Of a stretch of 64,000 nucleotides of DNA, positions 1 to 12,500 are shown piece after piece. Position 1 is the first letter of the stretch, and every line of letters begins with the position of its first letter. The notes under the pieces are model-generated. The model was not told where the DNA came from. It worked only from the letters and a program-made list of their open reading frames with translations, and searched no databases. The translations under genes were made by a program, and so were the position numbers. Source of the DNA: Parasponia andersonii (taxonomy: Eukaryota > Streptophyta > Magnoliopsida > Rosales > Cannabaceae); the NCBI GenBank assembly GCA_002914805.1, contig JXTB01000029.1:174436-238435 (forward strand), read 5' to 3'.

Positions 1-327
1 TGGAGAAGGACAACAAAATGATGAAATCAAGTAAAAGTCAGAATCAAATGGACACAAAAGGAACGACAATGAGTATGAATTATCTCCATAACTCAACAAA
101 GGCTCATAAATAGTTAACAAGAGAGAAGGCAATAAGAGATGATGAGGCCCATATAAGGGAAGAAAAGAGAGGGAGAGAGAGATAGCCTCTTGTTGGGGTC
201 CTCTCCAACAACAAGTACTAGTTTGAGCAGACAAAAGGTCTTTGAGATAAAGTTGTACTGAAAAGCTTGGGTGCCTCCTGCTTCCCTCAAACACTATCTA
301 ACATCCCTTGTATCTCAAGTATTTTTC

Positions 328-369
<42 letters not shown>

Positions 370-429
370 ATTGGGTATTGCTTTTTTTTTTTCCTCTCCC
401 TCTTTTCTTCACATAATCCTCTTAGGATA
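1..429 (+). promoter_or_regulatory. 5' flank and leader of the LOG gene
   Basis: No coding sequence is seen. The stretch is purine-rich around 125-185. A CT microsatellite at about 327-370 and a T-run follow just before the LOG start codon at 430, which is a common arrangement for a plant 5' leader. An open frame that starts at 271 and runs into LOG is mostly encoded by the CT tract, so the ATG at 430 is the better start. Confidence 0.4.
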
Positions 430-1830
430 ATGGAAGGAGAAGTGACATCCTTGACAAATGAAAAGAAGAAAAGGTTCAAAAGAATATGTGTCTTCTGTGG
501 AAGCAGAGTTGGATACAAGTCTGCATTTAGTGATGCAGCTCTTGAGCTTGGTAAACAGCTGGTAATATGTCTCAAGTCTTATCATTCACATAAAAACTTT
601 CTGAAAGGCATATAAGTTCTTTCATCTTTTCTAGAATATCCATCAGAACTTGCTAGAATTGATTGTGTTTGTCTCTCAGGTTGAGAGAAAGATTGATTTG
701 GTTTATGGTGGAGGGAGCATAGGCCTAATGGGTTTGGTCTCTAGGACTGTTTTCAATGGAGGCTGCCATGTTCTCGGGTATATACACATACTCTTTTGTG
801 TAAACAATAATAACTTCCTTTTTCTTTGGTTCCCAGTTGTTGAATGGGAATTTTTACATACTCTGATTCTGTTTCTTTGTCTGTATGCATAGCGTGATTC
901 CAACTGCTCTTTTGCCTCATGAGGTACTTTCAGTCAACTATTCTATGATTTCTTTTGATACATATTACATGAAATATCTTATGTGCAAAGATTCAAACTG
1001 AGCAAATCCCACTAGCTACAGATTTCAGGTGACACAGTTGGAGAAGTGAAAGCAGTAGCTGACATGCACCAAAGGAAGGCAGAAATGGCAAAACATGCTG
1101 ATGCCTTCATTGCCCTTCCTGGTATGTTCCAACGGGAAACAACCACTTTCCACCTTTCTTTCCTACCATTTCATGTAATTTTGAATTGAATTTACTATCT
1201 TTTTAGGTGGTTATGGAACCATGGAAGAATTGTTAGAGATGATAACATGGTCTCAGCTTGGAATTCATGACAAACCAGTAAGTTGGATATTATACAAATG
1301 TGTTACATATAGATATATTTATGTCTGTTGTCCTTGACTTCGGTTGATTAGTTTCAAACATACGAGTAATTTTCAAGTGTTACTTTTTTCATTTAAACAT
1401 TGACTAATTGTGAAAAACAGGTGGGCTTGTTGAATATAGATGGTTACTATAACAGCTTGCTTGCCTTGTTTGATAAAGGAGTGGATGAGGGCTTCATAGA
1501 CCATTCTGCAAGGCATATTGTGGTTATAGCAAATACAGCTGAAGAGCTCATCAACAAGATGGAGGTCAGTAAATGAAAAAATAAGTAAATACATAATTGA
1601 TTACTTCTCTTAAAATATATTACTAAATAGGATGGTTGCTAATTATTGGGGAGGATGACCAAAGGAAGTTGCAGAAAAATATAAGGAATGATTTTTTGTA
1701 TATAAATGTTTTCATTGGTTGTATATTGCAGGAGTATTCACCTGTACATGACAAGGTTGCACCCAGACAAAGCTGGGAAGTGGACCAATTATTAGAGTCT
1801 ACTCAACGCGGGGATGCCCTAAGACCTTAG
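430..1830 (+). CDS. LOG: Cytokinin riboside 5'-monophosphate phosphoribohydrolase (LOG family)
   Basis: This enzyme releases free-base cytokinin from its nucleoside 5'-monophosphate in one step, giving the active hormone in the cytosol or nucleus. I model seven exons: 430-561, 680-777, 893-923, 1022-1121, 1207-1277, 1421-1564 and 1732-1830. They sum to 224 aa, close to the usual 210-230 aa. The Rossmann start reads KRICVFCGS, followed by [13 protein letters not shown]. The family signature PGGYGTMEE lies at about residues 120-128, after the conserved [11 protein letters not shown] segment. The end is [19 protein letters not shown]. All junctions keep frame and use GT/AG. The sequence resembles both LOG1/LOG3 and LOG8 of Arabidopsis, so I do not assign a paralogue number. 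It looks intact. Confidence 0.95.
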
Positions 1831-4800
1831 ATCTCAATCATACATCTTTGTTTATTTATTTGATGAAATATAAATACTTGTAATGTTGTGTAGTTCCATG
1901 CTAATCAAAAACGAAAAAGACAACAAATGATAATCAAATCTCTCTCTTTCTCAAGATCCTAATCAGCCCTTGTATTTTCGTGATGGCGTGGATGTTGTGT
2001 TTGTATTTAGTTAAAATGATATTTAAATTTCTCTTCCTTTCTGTCCAAGCTAGGCCAATTGACTTCGTCAACAAAGCATATGAATGATACTTGGTGGGGG
2101 TAGAAAATAATAATAATAATAATAACAATGGCAAAGAAAGATTGATGGTTGTTCTTTTAGAGGGATTTCTTTACTTTCTTTTTGCTCTTTTTAGGGGTTG
2201 GGAGGCTAAGAGGCAAAGCGAGTTGTCTACTTGATTTTTTTTTTTTTTTTTTTTTTTTGAGTACAAATTGTTGTATTAGATTCTTTTGTGTTAAAAAATT
2301 GTACCCTTTGGATTTTGGCTCGACTCTTCATCAAGTCTCTCAGTATAAGGCCCCACTAAAATTGACACATTTTGTTTCTTAGTGAAGATGAAATGATGGG
2401 ATGGGGTATATAAGTGGCCTTAATTAAGTTTTAGCTTATAAATTACAAAAGGTTGTCCACCAACAGATTCAAAACCTCGGACAGCGGAGTTTACACCTCC
2501 AGGCATCAACTCCTAATGAGAGAATTAGAAATAAGACTGAAAAAAAAAAAAAAAAAATTAGTTTACTCAAATGGCTTGAAATATATTTCGACTCCAAATA
2601 AGAAAATATAGCAATCCAACATGATCATTTGGGTGTGGCACTGCATACGAAAACATGGATCATCCTCGAATGAATTATACTTTAAAATATTTAATTACAA
2701 AATCCGTTGTCACACTTCAGATTTTCAATTACTAAATAATGATCACCATATATTTTCACTCAGTGATCATCAAATTCAATCTTGCACAAGTTTGGCATTG
2801 CATTTAAGATGCTCTAGACTACACTACCAATACATATCTGAAATTTGCCAAATGATAAATAAATTCATAGCAGCATACTATATCAGTTACCTAAGAGTAT
2901 TTAACCATACAAGGTGCTCCTTGTTGATTCACACGCAATTCGACGTGTCCCATGCTACTCGGGTCAGAGCGTAAACTATTGATACTTTCGGCTACTAGAC
3001 TCCCGCTATCTAGGGTGCAACACTCGACATTTTTGCTAGCAGTACAATGCTTGTATTACAATTTCAAATGAGAGGATATCTTTTGTTGGAGCCACATTGA
3101 ACCAAAAAGTTCTCTCATTGTAAATTTCTAGCATCTGTATTGACCAAAAAGTTTTCGCATTCATTTGTAAGATTCTAGCATCCGTATCGACCAAAAAGTT
3201 CTCTTATTGTAAGTTATTGAAGGTGTTTGAAATTTTAAGATTGGATGTCCTCTTACTCTATCAAACTTTAAGATTGAATAGGTAACTCTATCAGTGCATT
3301 CTATTGTTGATTTAAGTACATTTTATCGTGATAGTAGTTATGTAGTTATTCTATGAATGGGAAAAAATTAAGTCTAAAGTTCTAAATCTATGTTACTTAT
3401 TAATGTCTACTTATCTCTTAAGGACGTCTCCTTAAGGTTCACCGGAACTCTTAAGCTGCCAAATTATGATTTGGCATTCTGGATTTTTAAGAGTACCAAA
3501 TTATGAATTGGCAAAAGTACATCCACACAAACAAAAATTTCTCAGTATAACTAAATTATAACTAATAACAACAGCAAGCAAATGGTAATCAAGCATTACT
3601 AGTAGCTAGGAGAAAATATTGGCCTTACTAAGGTAAGGACAACCACTTCTTAGTATAGTTAGATGTATGTTAGAATCGCTTAATCTGGATTTTTCAGCTT
3701 TAACTAAGGCAAATTATAACTAAGCACTGTGCCATAAAGTTGAGCTTGCAAGCCAGAATATCACTAATAAGTAATGAGAATTAAGATTTCGTCTCGCACG
3801 TGAAGATGAAATGATGGGTATAGAAATAGCCAAGTGTTTGATCACCACAAGTTACTCGAATACCCCTTTTTATGTTTGGTGTTTATTTTACTTTGGAGAA
3901 AGCCCCTACTTTGCAATTCAATCACCAAAAAGCAACCCCAACCCATAATTCTTTCCTACCCTCTTTATTGCCTGCTTTTGTAAGAAAAGTGGAAAGGGAA
4001 CTGACAAGTGTCCAAATTTTACTTGCATAAAATCGTTATTCCATTTCAGAAGTATGACGTACTGCTTGGGGAATGCTATGTTGACAAACATTATTGCCGG
4101 CATTGAATGCAACTAATAATCTTAAATGAGAATCAGCGTTCGTATATGCTGTTGAGTTATATCACTTGAATAATCTCATAAACCGCATGTGTTTATTAAC
4201 ACTTGGTCATACTTTAGTTAAGCCATAATGAGAGAAGTATTCTATCTGAAAGAAGTAAAAGCAAGATTTCGAAGCAGGAATCAAATATATCGAGAACTCA
4301 AAGTGCATGTCAGTCATGATGGTTTTGGTAGATGAGAAATACAAAGTGGATAATAAACCATGAAAATAAGTTGGCCAATACTAATTTTTGTGGAAAAGTG
4401 GAGAGTGAGTTCTCCCTAGAATAAAGATTTAGAGCTTTAGACTAGTCAAGGCTGAATTCCCTCGAGTCAAATCCAAACTACCTATAGGTCGGACGTTTCA
4501 TGCTAGGCTAGACTCTAGAGCCAATCTAAGTGCCAAAGCAATAAAATACGGATACAAATTGATGAAGATTTTCCCGTGAGATGTACAACAGTACAAGGTC
4601 TCGTTGTTCTGAAAAAATAAACACTTTTTGTAATCTAGTTTGTTTGCAATTTAAGAATGTTTCGTTGGTCTTCTTAAATTGTTAATGAGTTCCCGTTGAA
4701 TTTTGACATCTATTTTTTGATTATGTACAGTATTATGTCAGTATTGTTAGTTTTGAGTGTCGAAATTTAAATTCACTCTTTATTTAATTTATTATACAGG

Positions 4801-4899
4801 TGAAAAATTCTATCTCTACTGATGTAATGGAAACTTTATATGTACATGTAGCTGTGTAATAAAAATAAATCTATGACAATATGAGGTATTAATATATAA
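1831..4899. other. Intergenic AT-rich stretch without a recognisable gene
   Basis: Between LOG and the A-rich tract I see T-runs (2236-2260), an A-run (2540-2556), a small tandem repeat (3101-3216) and an imperfect palindrome near 3460-3480 built on GCCAAATTATGATTTGGC. Short open frames here (for example 2621-2974 and 3918-4112) match no family I know and show no codon-like composition. The stretch is probably decayed mobile DNA plus intergenic spacer. Confidence 0.5.
3101..3216. repeat. Imperfect tandem repeat, about 2.5 units
   Basis: The phrase ACCAAAAAGTTCTC plus a following ATTGTAA/TCTAGCATC segment recurs at about 3101, 3142 and 3189. The units are about 42-47 bp and diverged. No gene is nearby. 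Confidence 0.6.
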
Positions 4900-4919
4900 T
4901 AATTATGAGGCATGAGAAG

Positions 4920-5280
4920 AGCAAAAAAAAACCGCAAAGATTAACTCAAAATAAGAGCAAGAACAACAAAAAACAAGAAGAAAATCAAAAAAAAACAAAT
5001 GCCCATTACAGAAAAAGAAACACCATAAAAACCGCAAAAAAAAAATAAACAAACAAACAAAAAAAAACAAAAACATAGATACATAGTTGACATGACAACA
5101 AAAAAAAACAAAAACACAAAAAAAAAAAAAAAAAAAAAGAATTAAAAAAAAACCAACATATACAAAACAAAAAAACAAAACACCAGACAACATAGCTGCA
5201 GTCAAAACAAAAAAAAAAATGAAGCAGTAGCAAAAACAATAAAAAAGTAATTGACCCCCAAAAAAAAAAAAAAAAAAGCA
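4920..5280. repeat. A-rich low-complexity tract
   Basis: About 360 bp consists mostly of A with scattered C and G (repeats of AAAAACAAAAAC). It lies just past the stop codon of the minus-strand PAAT-like gene, so it may overlap its 3' UTR. Phe-rich frames read on the minus strand are products of this composition. Confidence 0.8.
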
Positions 5281-5359
5281 AGGACAATAAGCTCATAGAG
5301 TCAGTCTAGACCAGATTTATATACAAATTTACAAACGGTAAGAGAAAAGAGGCCCTTCA

Positions 5360-8300
5360 TCAAATGAGACTCACTGCAGAAGTTTCATGGCAACAGGATA
5401 TATTAGAAGCTATTGGAGTTTCTCCCTCTGTGCTCAAAGGCCCTGGTAGACTACAGTAGTCAAAATCCACATATATTTGGCCATTAGTGGCAGGACTAAG
5501 TGCTTCCCCTTCCTCCACCGAAATTAAGTCACAGTGCTCATCAATTGGAGGCGTATCATGACTTTCCTCCACACAAGTTTCTTCAGACTTGGAGTCTGGC
5601 AAGTCGGACAAAAGGGCTTCAAGGGGGCAGTTCCTGTCACAACAATTCTGCGAAGCAAATTTCACATCCAGGACTGAAGATTCAAAATCCACCACAGAAG
5701 CAGCATGTGAGAATTCATACATATCACGCAAAACGTCTTTGTCAGATCTCTCCTTTGAAATATCAACAGCAGCAGTAAGTGAATCAGAGTCTGATGTAGC
5801 ATCTTCCTCTTTTGTATCAGAGCCAATAGCATCTATCTGATTTAGGAGGAAGTTATTTTGAATATATATCTTATCATGGACCAGATCGTTGTTCGCTTTG
5901 GTACAAACTTCTCCATTCTCTGTACCTTCTGTAGTCTGAAAAAGTTCAGTCCGTTCCGTGTCATGATAAGCTTGTTCATCATTCTTGTTTATAAGTTCTT
6001 TCTCTTCTCCCTCTCCCTCGGAACGCTGGTAACATCCATCAACTTCTTCAGCTGTTTTCTCAGATTGATCGTGATCAACAGATCTTACCAAATCCCTTTC
6101 ATTATCTAAACAAGAAACATGAGATACATTTGAAAGTGAACCATCTACAGACCATGCCTCATCAGTTCCTATTGGAGATCGACCTTTTGGTGAAGCATTT
6201 TGGTCAACTTCGGTATCTTCTTCACTTGGGAACTCAGGAGCTTTGACTGAAAGAGTCGGAGTATGGTCTTGTGCGCAGATTGAAACTGAAGATACAAATC
6301 CAGCAAGTGCAGATGCTAAAGCATCATCAACTGTCAATTTATGCATCATTTTATCCATAGAAGAATCAGTGACACTCTCCGATGCATGATTTTCTTCTTC
6401 GCCATCACACGTTGAAAACTCTGGAGCAGTTACTACAAGACTTGGAAGCAAATGAGTAGCATTAACAGAATCAGATACGTCATTAACTGGGTTGCTTTGC
6501 ACATCAGAATGAATACACTTACTATTTGATTGAAATTCCTCACAAAGGGGATAATCAATTTCACTATGATAAAAAGAGTTGGAATCAGATGGGACACGTG
6601 AAAAATTCGGAGCACAAAATCGTGTGCAAGTTGGCAGTTCAGAGTTCTTCTGTTTACTGGTGAGTACTTCAAGTTGCTGCTCAACTCTGTGGAGCCTTTC
6701 CTCAATGCTATTTATAGGCTTTAGCAAATTTTCTTCCAACCTTAAGAATAGATCCTCTATTCTGCCCATACGAGAAGAGAGTTGATCCAGTGCTCTTTCG
6801 AGACGATCAGTTGGGGGAAGGTCAGTCTTGCTTTCTCCTGGGGAAACTTGCACGGGGTTCTGTAATTGGGCAGCACTTACGTTAGCCCTATTCACGTCCT
6901 GAGACTCTAGTTTTTGGGTATCATCTATGCTGGAATTTCCTTCCCGCTGAACTGTAGGATGAGCTGCTTCTGATCCACTCTCTTTGAAATTCTGTTTTCT
7001 ACTGGCCTCAGAAGTATGTTTATCTTCCGTTCTGGTGGCACTATTTGCTTTAGACATTTGCAAAAGGCTAGGCAATAACATTGCCATAAGAGAATTTCCA
7101 CTGGAGGTTTCTCTCTGATCCACTTCTTTTTCCGAGACAGTTGAGTCAACAGGGTCAGCAAACACATATACCTCATCAACACAAACACTATCTTTGCTCT
7201 GAACTGAGAGTAAACGAAGTGTAAGCGATAGACATGGATGTGCATCACTAATCTGAGCAGTAGCCTCGTAATAATCCTGACAATTTTCTCCAATTAGCCA
7301 CAAAAATGTAAATTAAACAACAATTTTTAAAGACCCGTAGTTGCTATAACTTACCTGTGTGATCAATGGGAAAGAGTTATCTGGGACTTTGACTTCAACC
7401 CATTCATCTTCACTGCTCTGACTACTATCATTTCTCAAAACTTCTTTAGATGGATTATCATGAACTACTTCTTCATCTCTAGCAGCAACGCCGCAGCGAA
7501 CAGTACATAGATACTCTTTGCCACTATGGGGATTCGACTCAAAATATATCTCATAGACACGGGCAGTGCTCCTAACATAAATCTGCTGGACCTCATGCTC
7601 TTGTTTGAAACTAACTGAAATTTCAATCAATTAATAACACTCCATCAGGAAACCCCAAAAGAGAATGAAGCAATTCTCTCCCATCCCTTCTCGACAAAAG
7701 TAAAAGGATTTTGATGCATTTTTGTGGTCAAAAAATCCATCAAACAAGTGGAACACAACAAATTACAAAAGGGTTCTGAATATATGTACGAAATCATTTT
7801 GAATAGTCTTGTTTGTAGGGTTGGCAAAAGTTGTTCTTTGTCAACAAAAGATTCATACCCTAATAGAAACACAGAATAAATCAACAAAAATTGGCTTAAA
7901 AACTTCATCTTTCTGATTTATGGATAAACATACTAACAAAGAAAACCACATTGATAGATAGATAGACAGCTTAGCTCCCAAAAGGGATTCCGTAAAAGAA
8001 AGCATTTTGCCATATTCTCTCTACACTCCAGTACCATATCTTTCAGTTTCAGTTGAATTACCCTTTTTCCAATTCTGTGATCTTTCTTCTCGTTTTCTTG
8101 GAATCTAAACAGAGAAAGGAAAACTCAACGAATTCAGAAACCCAAGGGAGAAAGAGTGGACGGAACTTACCGGTGATCTCACAAGGACCTGAATCTGGCG
8201 ACTCAGGTTTGAGAACAAGAGGCTGGGGTTTCGCCCTGGTGGAGTTGAGGTCTGTTTCGTCGTTTTCGTCCTCGTCTCCGGCGATAGCAGACAAAGAGGA

Positions 8301-8390
8301 CTCGAGAGTGAGCGAATTTGCGAGAGAGCCATGGACGGCGGTCCAGTTGGTTGTTAAGCTCCTCCATGGATTGGTTGCTTCCGATTCCAT
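5360..8390 (-). CDS. PAAT/C10orf88-like plant protein, function unknown
   Basis: I model three exons: 8171-8390, 7355-7614 and 5360-7276. The frame closes to 798 aa. The ATG at 8390 (MESEATNPWRSL) is the only good start, because the codon two places upstream is GTG. Residues about 70-250 form a beta-rich segment (QIYVRSTARVYEIYFES, then SLTLRLLSVQSKDSVCVDEVYVFADP). It is followed by an LMAMLLPSLLQM helix and, near residue 330, a coiled-coil-like stretch (RLERALDQLSSRMGRIEDLF, then heptads). The rest is acidic, Ser-rich and probably disordered. The beta segment followed by a short helix recalls animal ATPase PAAT (C10orf88), a partner of mitochondrial ABC transporters. I infer that link from memory only, so the true role in plants is open. 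A long GA tract (sense strand) lies just upstream. Confidence 0.75.
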
Positions 8391-8446
8391 GGTCACCGCT
8401 CTGCTCTCTCTTCTCTTTGGATTTCAAATTGAGTTTTCTCGGAGAA

Positions 8447-8450
<4 letters not shown>

Positions 8451-8507
<57 letters not shown>
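8451..8507. repeat. CT microsatellite in the 5' leader of the PAAT-like gene
   Basis: This is an unbroken (TC)n run of about 57 bp. It lies 60-117 bp upstream of the minus-strand start codon, so it reads (GA)n in the sense direction. It is probably within the leader or core promoter. Confidence 0.9.
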
Positions 8508-8508
<1 letters not shown>

Positions 8509-8636
8509 AAATTCCAAACCCGAGCCAAACAGATTTTTTTTCGTTTGTTTGTTTATTTATTTACTTAAATTCATTTCAATCGTGGTTTAGTTGGTTTAGT
8601 TTTCCTGGATCATTCATGGTCATTGATGCACTTCAT

Positions 8637-8971
8637 GTCGTTTGTTTTTAGCTCATTTTCATAATATGTCGTTTATTCAGTTTTGCCAGAGTTTTTTGAT
8701 ATGTCGTTTTGTTTTTTTACGTCAGTTTCTTATTATTGTCGTTTTTAGCTGATTGTTGTTTATATTCACTGTTGTTTCACGTTTATTTGTCCTTTTTTTT
8801 TTTGTTTGTTTGTTTGTTTGTATGGTTGTTTTGATACTTGTCGTGTTTCCTGTTGATGTTGTTGCCACCCATTGTCGTTTTAAATGAATGTGTTTATTCT
8901 GTCAGCGTCGTTTCAAATGTCAACGACGTCGTTTTCCAGGGATATTGTCGTTTTTTTATTTCATGTCGTTT
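8637..8971. promoter_or_regulatory. Cluster of nine GTCGTTT motifs upstream of the PAAT-like gene
   Basis: GTCGTTT occurs at 8637, 8668, 8703, 8738, 8874, 8907, 8928, 8947 and 8965, always on the + strand (AAACGAC in the sense of the gene). Most are preceded by T or A. The copy at 8928 is part of the palindrome AACGACGTCGTT. Chance would give far less than one. The position, 250-580 bp upstream of the start codon, suggests a promoter element, but no factor can be named. Confidence 0.55.
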
Positions 8972-9582
8972 CTGGATTTGTTGTTACTCAGCTCTCTAGT
9001 AGTGCCGCTGTGATGATGAGAAGCAGACTGGTGGACGTGGTGAGTGGACTTGAATTAGGGGACTCTGTTCTTTCTTACAATTTTCTTCCTTTAGTCGGTT
9101 CTACTTAGTACTTCCATGGATATCAATCAAACACACACTTGGAAGGCTTGGTGTGACATTCTCATATTTGCAACAGCTCAAAATGGACGTGATCAATGGG
9201 CATTGGTGGTACAAGGTAGCGACTCTAATTTTATGGTAAAGAGTAGGGACACTTTTATACTTTGCATAATGCCAATAGAAGATTCAAAAGCGCGAGTGAA
9301 AACTCTAAGCATATAACAAGGGAACGCAAAATCTTGAAAAAAAAAAAAACAAATTGACTGATTATAATTTGTTTAAAAAATGTTTGATTTATAATGAATA
9401 AATCAGTGACCACCAACGAAAAACAAAAATCTAAAAATAAATAAATAACGTTAGTTTGTTACAAAAGGAATAAATCAGGCTTAAGGTCCAAAAATGCAAT
9501 GAATACGCTTCCACTTGCAAAAAAAAAAGTTAGAGCTAGTGTAACATTTTCTCCATTTCTACTGATCGTTAGCGCTTACATA
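8972..9582. other. Intergenic spacer without a recognisable gene
   Basis: Short frames at 8884-9108 and 9116-9316 match no known protein and lack supporting signals. The right part is AT-rich and probably includes the 3' UTR of the dihydrouridine synthase gene. Confidence 0.5.
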
Positions 9583-12500
9583 CTAAGCACATAGCAGTTC
9601 TTCTTCGCTTGATTCGTATGGAGGAGGCAGCAATGTTTGTATATTATCAAAAAGATCTTCACGGCCAGGTGGTGGCGGTCCAGCAATAGGTGCATCCAAA
9701 ACGGAGTCCGGAATTGCTACAAGGGTCTCCTCAAAGAAAGACTTGATAGTCTACAAAGAGGTTCAAGAGCCATCTGAGAAACTTGGATGAATGATTCCAA
9801 ACATTTATTTTCTAAAAAAAAAATAATTCAGAATAAACAATGCAACGGAAGTTCTCCAAACATTTGTGGGATGCAATCATAAAAAAATCATGGAATAAAC
9901 ACGTGGACATAGGACAACACATAATAGTAGAAAGACAGGCGAGTTTGCTTGGTCACCACAACTTAAAATCTTATGGTTAGAAAACCTTTTATCTGGGAAT
10001 AGAGGCATGATATAAAGAACTTCAACAAATGATTACCGTGCAGTGCTGGAACGCAGCGTCAGCTTTGCGCTTCCACAGACCGTTCCCAGGCTCAGAATGG
10101 AAAAAATGAAGTAAAGGCTGCAGCCAAAATTGAAAAAGAAAACTTTCATCTAATAGAACTCGGGTGCATTATGGTGGGAGAGAACATAAATGGTAAAAGA
10201 CTAGCCTTCATTACATCCAGCTTTAGATTTACATTAAAGAATCCTACTAGCCAGCAAAGATACAAGTTACAACAATTTTAAAAAGACGTTTGGAAGTGCA
10301 TATAGAATAATATTTGTGTACTACTCCAGTTAAACACTTGTTACCCACCTTCACCACATCCCGAACATGTGGTTTACGTCCATCTCTCCACAAAACAGAA
10401 TCACCATATACTTGATACTTCTCAAGAACCTGAATGAAAAAAGGATAATTAAAAGAACAAGAAGAAAGGGGAAAAGAAAACTGCAAATCAAAAACAATGA
10501 TCGTAGTGTACAAAACTTATGCGTAGGCATTCATTTGAAGGCCAAGTTTGTTCCTGACCTGACGACGTGTAATACCGCTGATTGGTGCACCATATATAGC
10601 AGAATCGACATGTCCCAAAAGATGCCATGGGCTGATCAAAAAGAAAAATGACTCTTGGTCAATAGATTACAGGGTAGATGGGTATTGAGCTTGAACAAAG
10701 GCCTGAGAACTTTTAGTTCTTCAACTAGTTCAATCTTACAATATTTGTCATAATGTTCTTATAATTGGAACCCCAACACAAAACACCGACCAGTTTCTTA
10801 TATGTGTGCAAGTGGATGGGTGTATTGAGTGCATGCAAGTTAAGGAGGCATACATATTTGTATCCACAAGACCGATTTTTGGTTCAGTGATCAACTTTTT
10901 TAAAAAAATACTTAATTATTTTTGCTAGGACGGTTTAGAATCCTGTTAAAGTTCACTATAAATGAGAACATAAAAATATACAAAAATATTCCAGACTGTA
11001 GATTATGCATACTTGTGGTATGCAGCACGTCCAATCATTACACCATGAGCTCCTGCCTTTCTAGCTGCATTGACCTATAATTTGAAAAAAAAAATAATAA
11101 TAAAATAAGCATAGGTGATTTTTTAACGAAATCAGCAAAATTAATAAAAACAAAAATTCTAGAATAATGTTTCAAAAAAATGAAGCGATCAAGTTATCAA
11201 GGTAAAGCAGACATAATTGATATCCAGGAATATGCTCGCAGAAATCAGCTGCCTAGCCAAACATTCAAAACTAGTGAAACTTCCAATTTTAAGAGACCAA
11301 ACTAATTAGTATGAGTATGGCAAAGCCTCACCTCATCAATACTGGTTATTCCCCCATTTATCGTAAATCTTAGGTCTGGAAAGTCACGTAAAAGGCCATA
11401 GAAGTACTCGTATCTGCACATATATTGCCATACAATAATGCCAAATTGTATTAAAACTGCTACAGCATTATCATAAATTTCACTTAAAATGAATTGAGCT
11501 TACAAACAAAATGAAACTAAAAAACATACTTAAGGGGTGGAATTGTTCGATTTTCAGCTGGGCTTATGCCATTGAGAAGTGCCTTTCGTGAATGTATTAT
11601 AAAGTGCCTGGTTGGTGATTGAGAAGAAACCTTGTAAATAAAGTCACCTAAAAGGAAGAAGAGAAAATCAAGCTTAAGATGCTGAGACATAGTTCACTTG
11701 TTTTCTGGAAAACCAAATATTAGGAAGGCCACTGACATAGTGTAAACAAAGAATATAAAGAGAAGGATCTTACAGAGCTCATTATAGGAATCATGATCAT
11801 CAACACCAATTCGACATTTAACACTGACTGGGGCATCTGTGTTAGCAGCAATCACGGACATAGCTTCCGCAACAAACTTCCCTTGTAAAGACAAAATGTC
11901 AATACCAGAGCATATTAACAAAACAAGGCCCCACTCTTTAAAGCATAATCAACCTAGTTATCAAACCTTTGGATCAAGCATAAGACGAACACCAAAGCAC
12001 CCATGCCCAGCTACTTTTGGACTTGGACATCCACAACTAGTAAAAAAAGAAAAAGAAAAATCTCAATTCAATCGTTGGGAATGAAAAAGGGAATAGCATT
12101 AATGTTTAAGAATGTCTACATACTTAAAATTAATTTCATCATAGCCGTAAGGATTTGCAAGTTCAGTTGCTTTTGCAATGTTGTCTAAATTATTCCCACC
12201 AATTTGAAGAACAATTGGATGTTGGTCTGGAGAAAATGCCAAGAATCTGTCCTGAGAAATCGTAAAGAAAAGTTAGAAAATGAGTGGTTTTCCACAAGGA
12301 CTTACAAAATAAAATGACAGTAATGTAAGGTGTTCAATAAGAATTGATTAAAAGAAATCTAAACGACAAAAAAGGTTGTGTAACACAGTAGGTAAAGAAA
12401 ATGTGTTGCACAATAAGGAGCTCTGAAATAATAAAAGACCAATAGACAGAATCAATTTTCATCTGATGAAGATAGAAATGTGTTACACAATAGGGAGCTC

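Noticed and set aside
2621-2974. 117-codon frame in the first intergenic region
   Set aside because: It has no family match, an AT-rich random composition and no splice or promoter context.
4903-5296. Two Phe-rich minus-strand open frames of about 100 codons
   Set aside because: They are produced by the A-rich low-complexity tract and have no protein-like composition.
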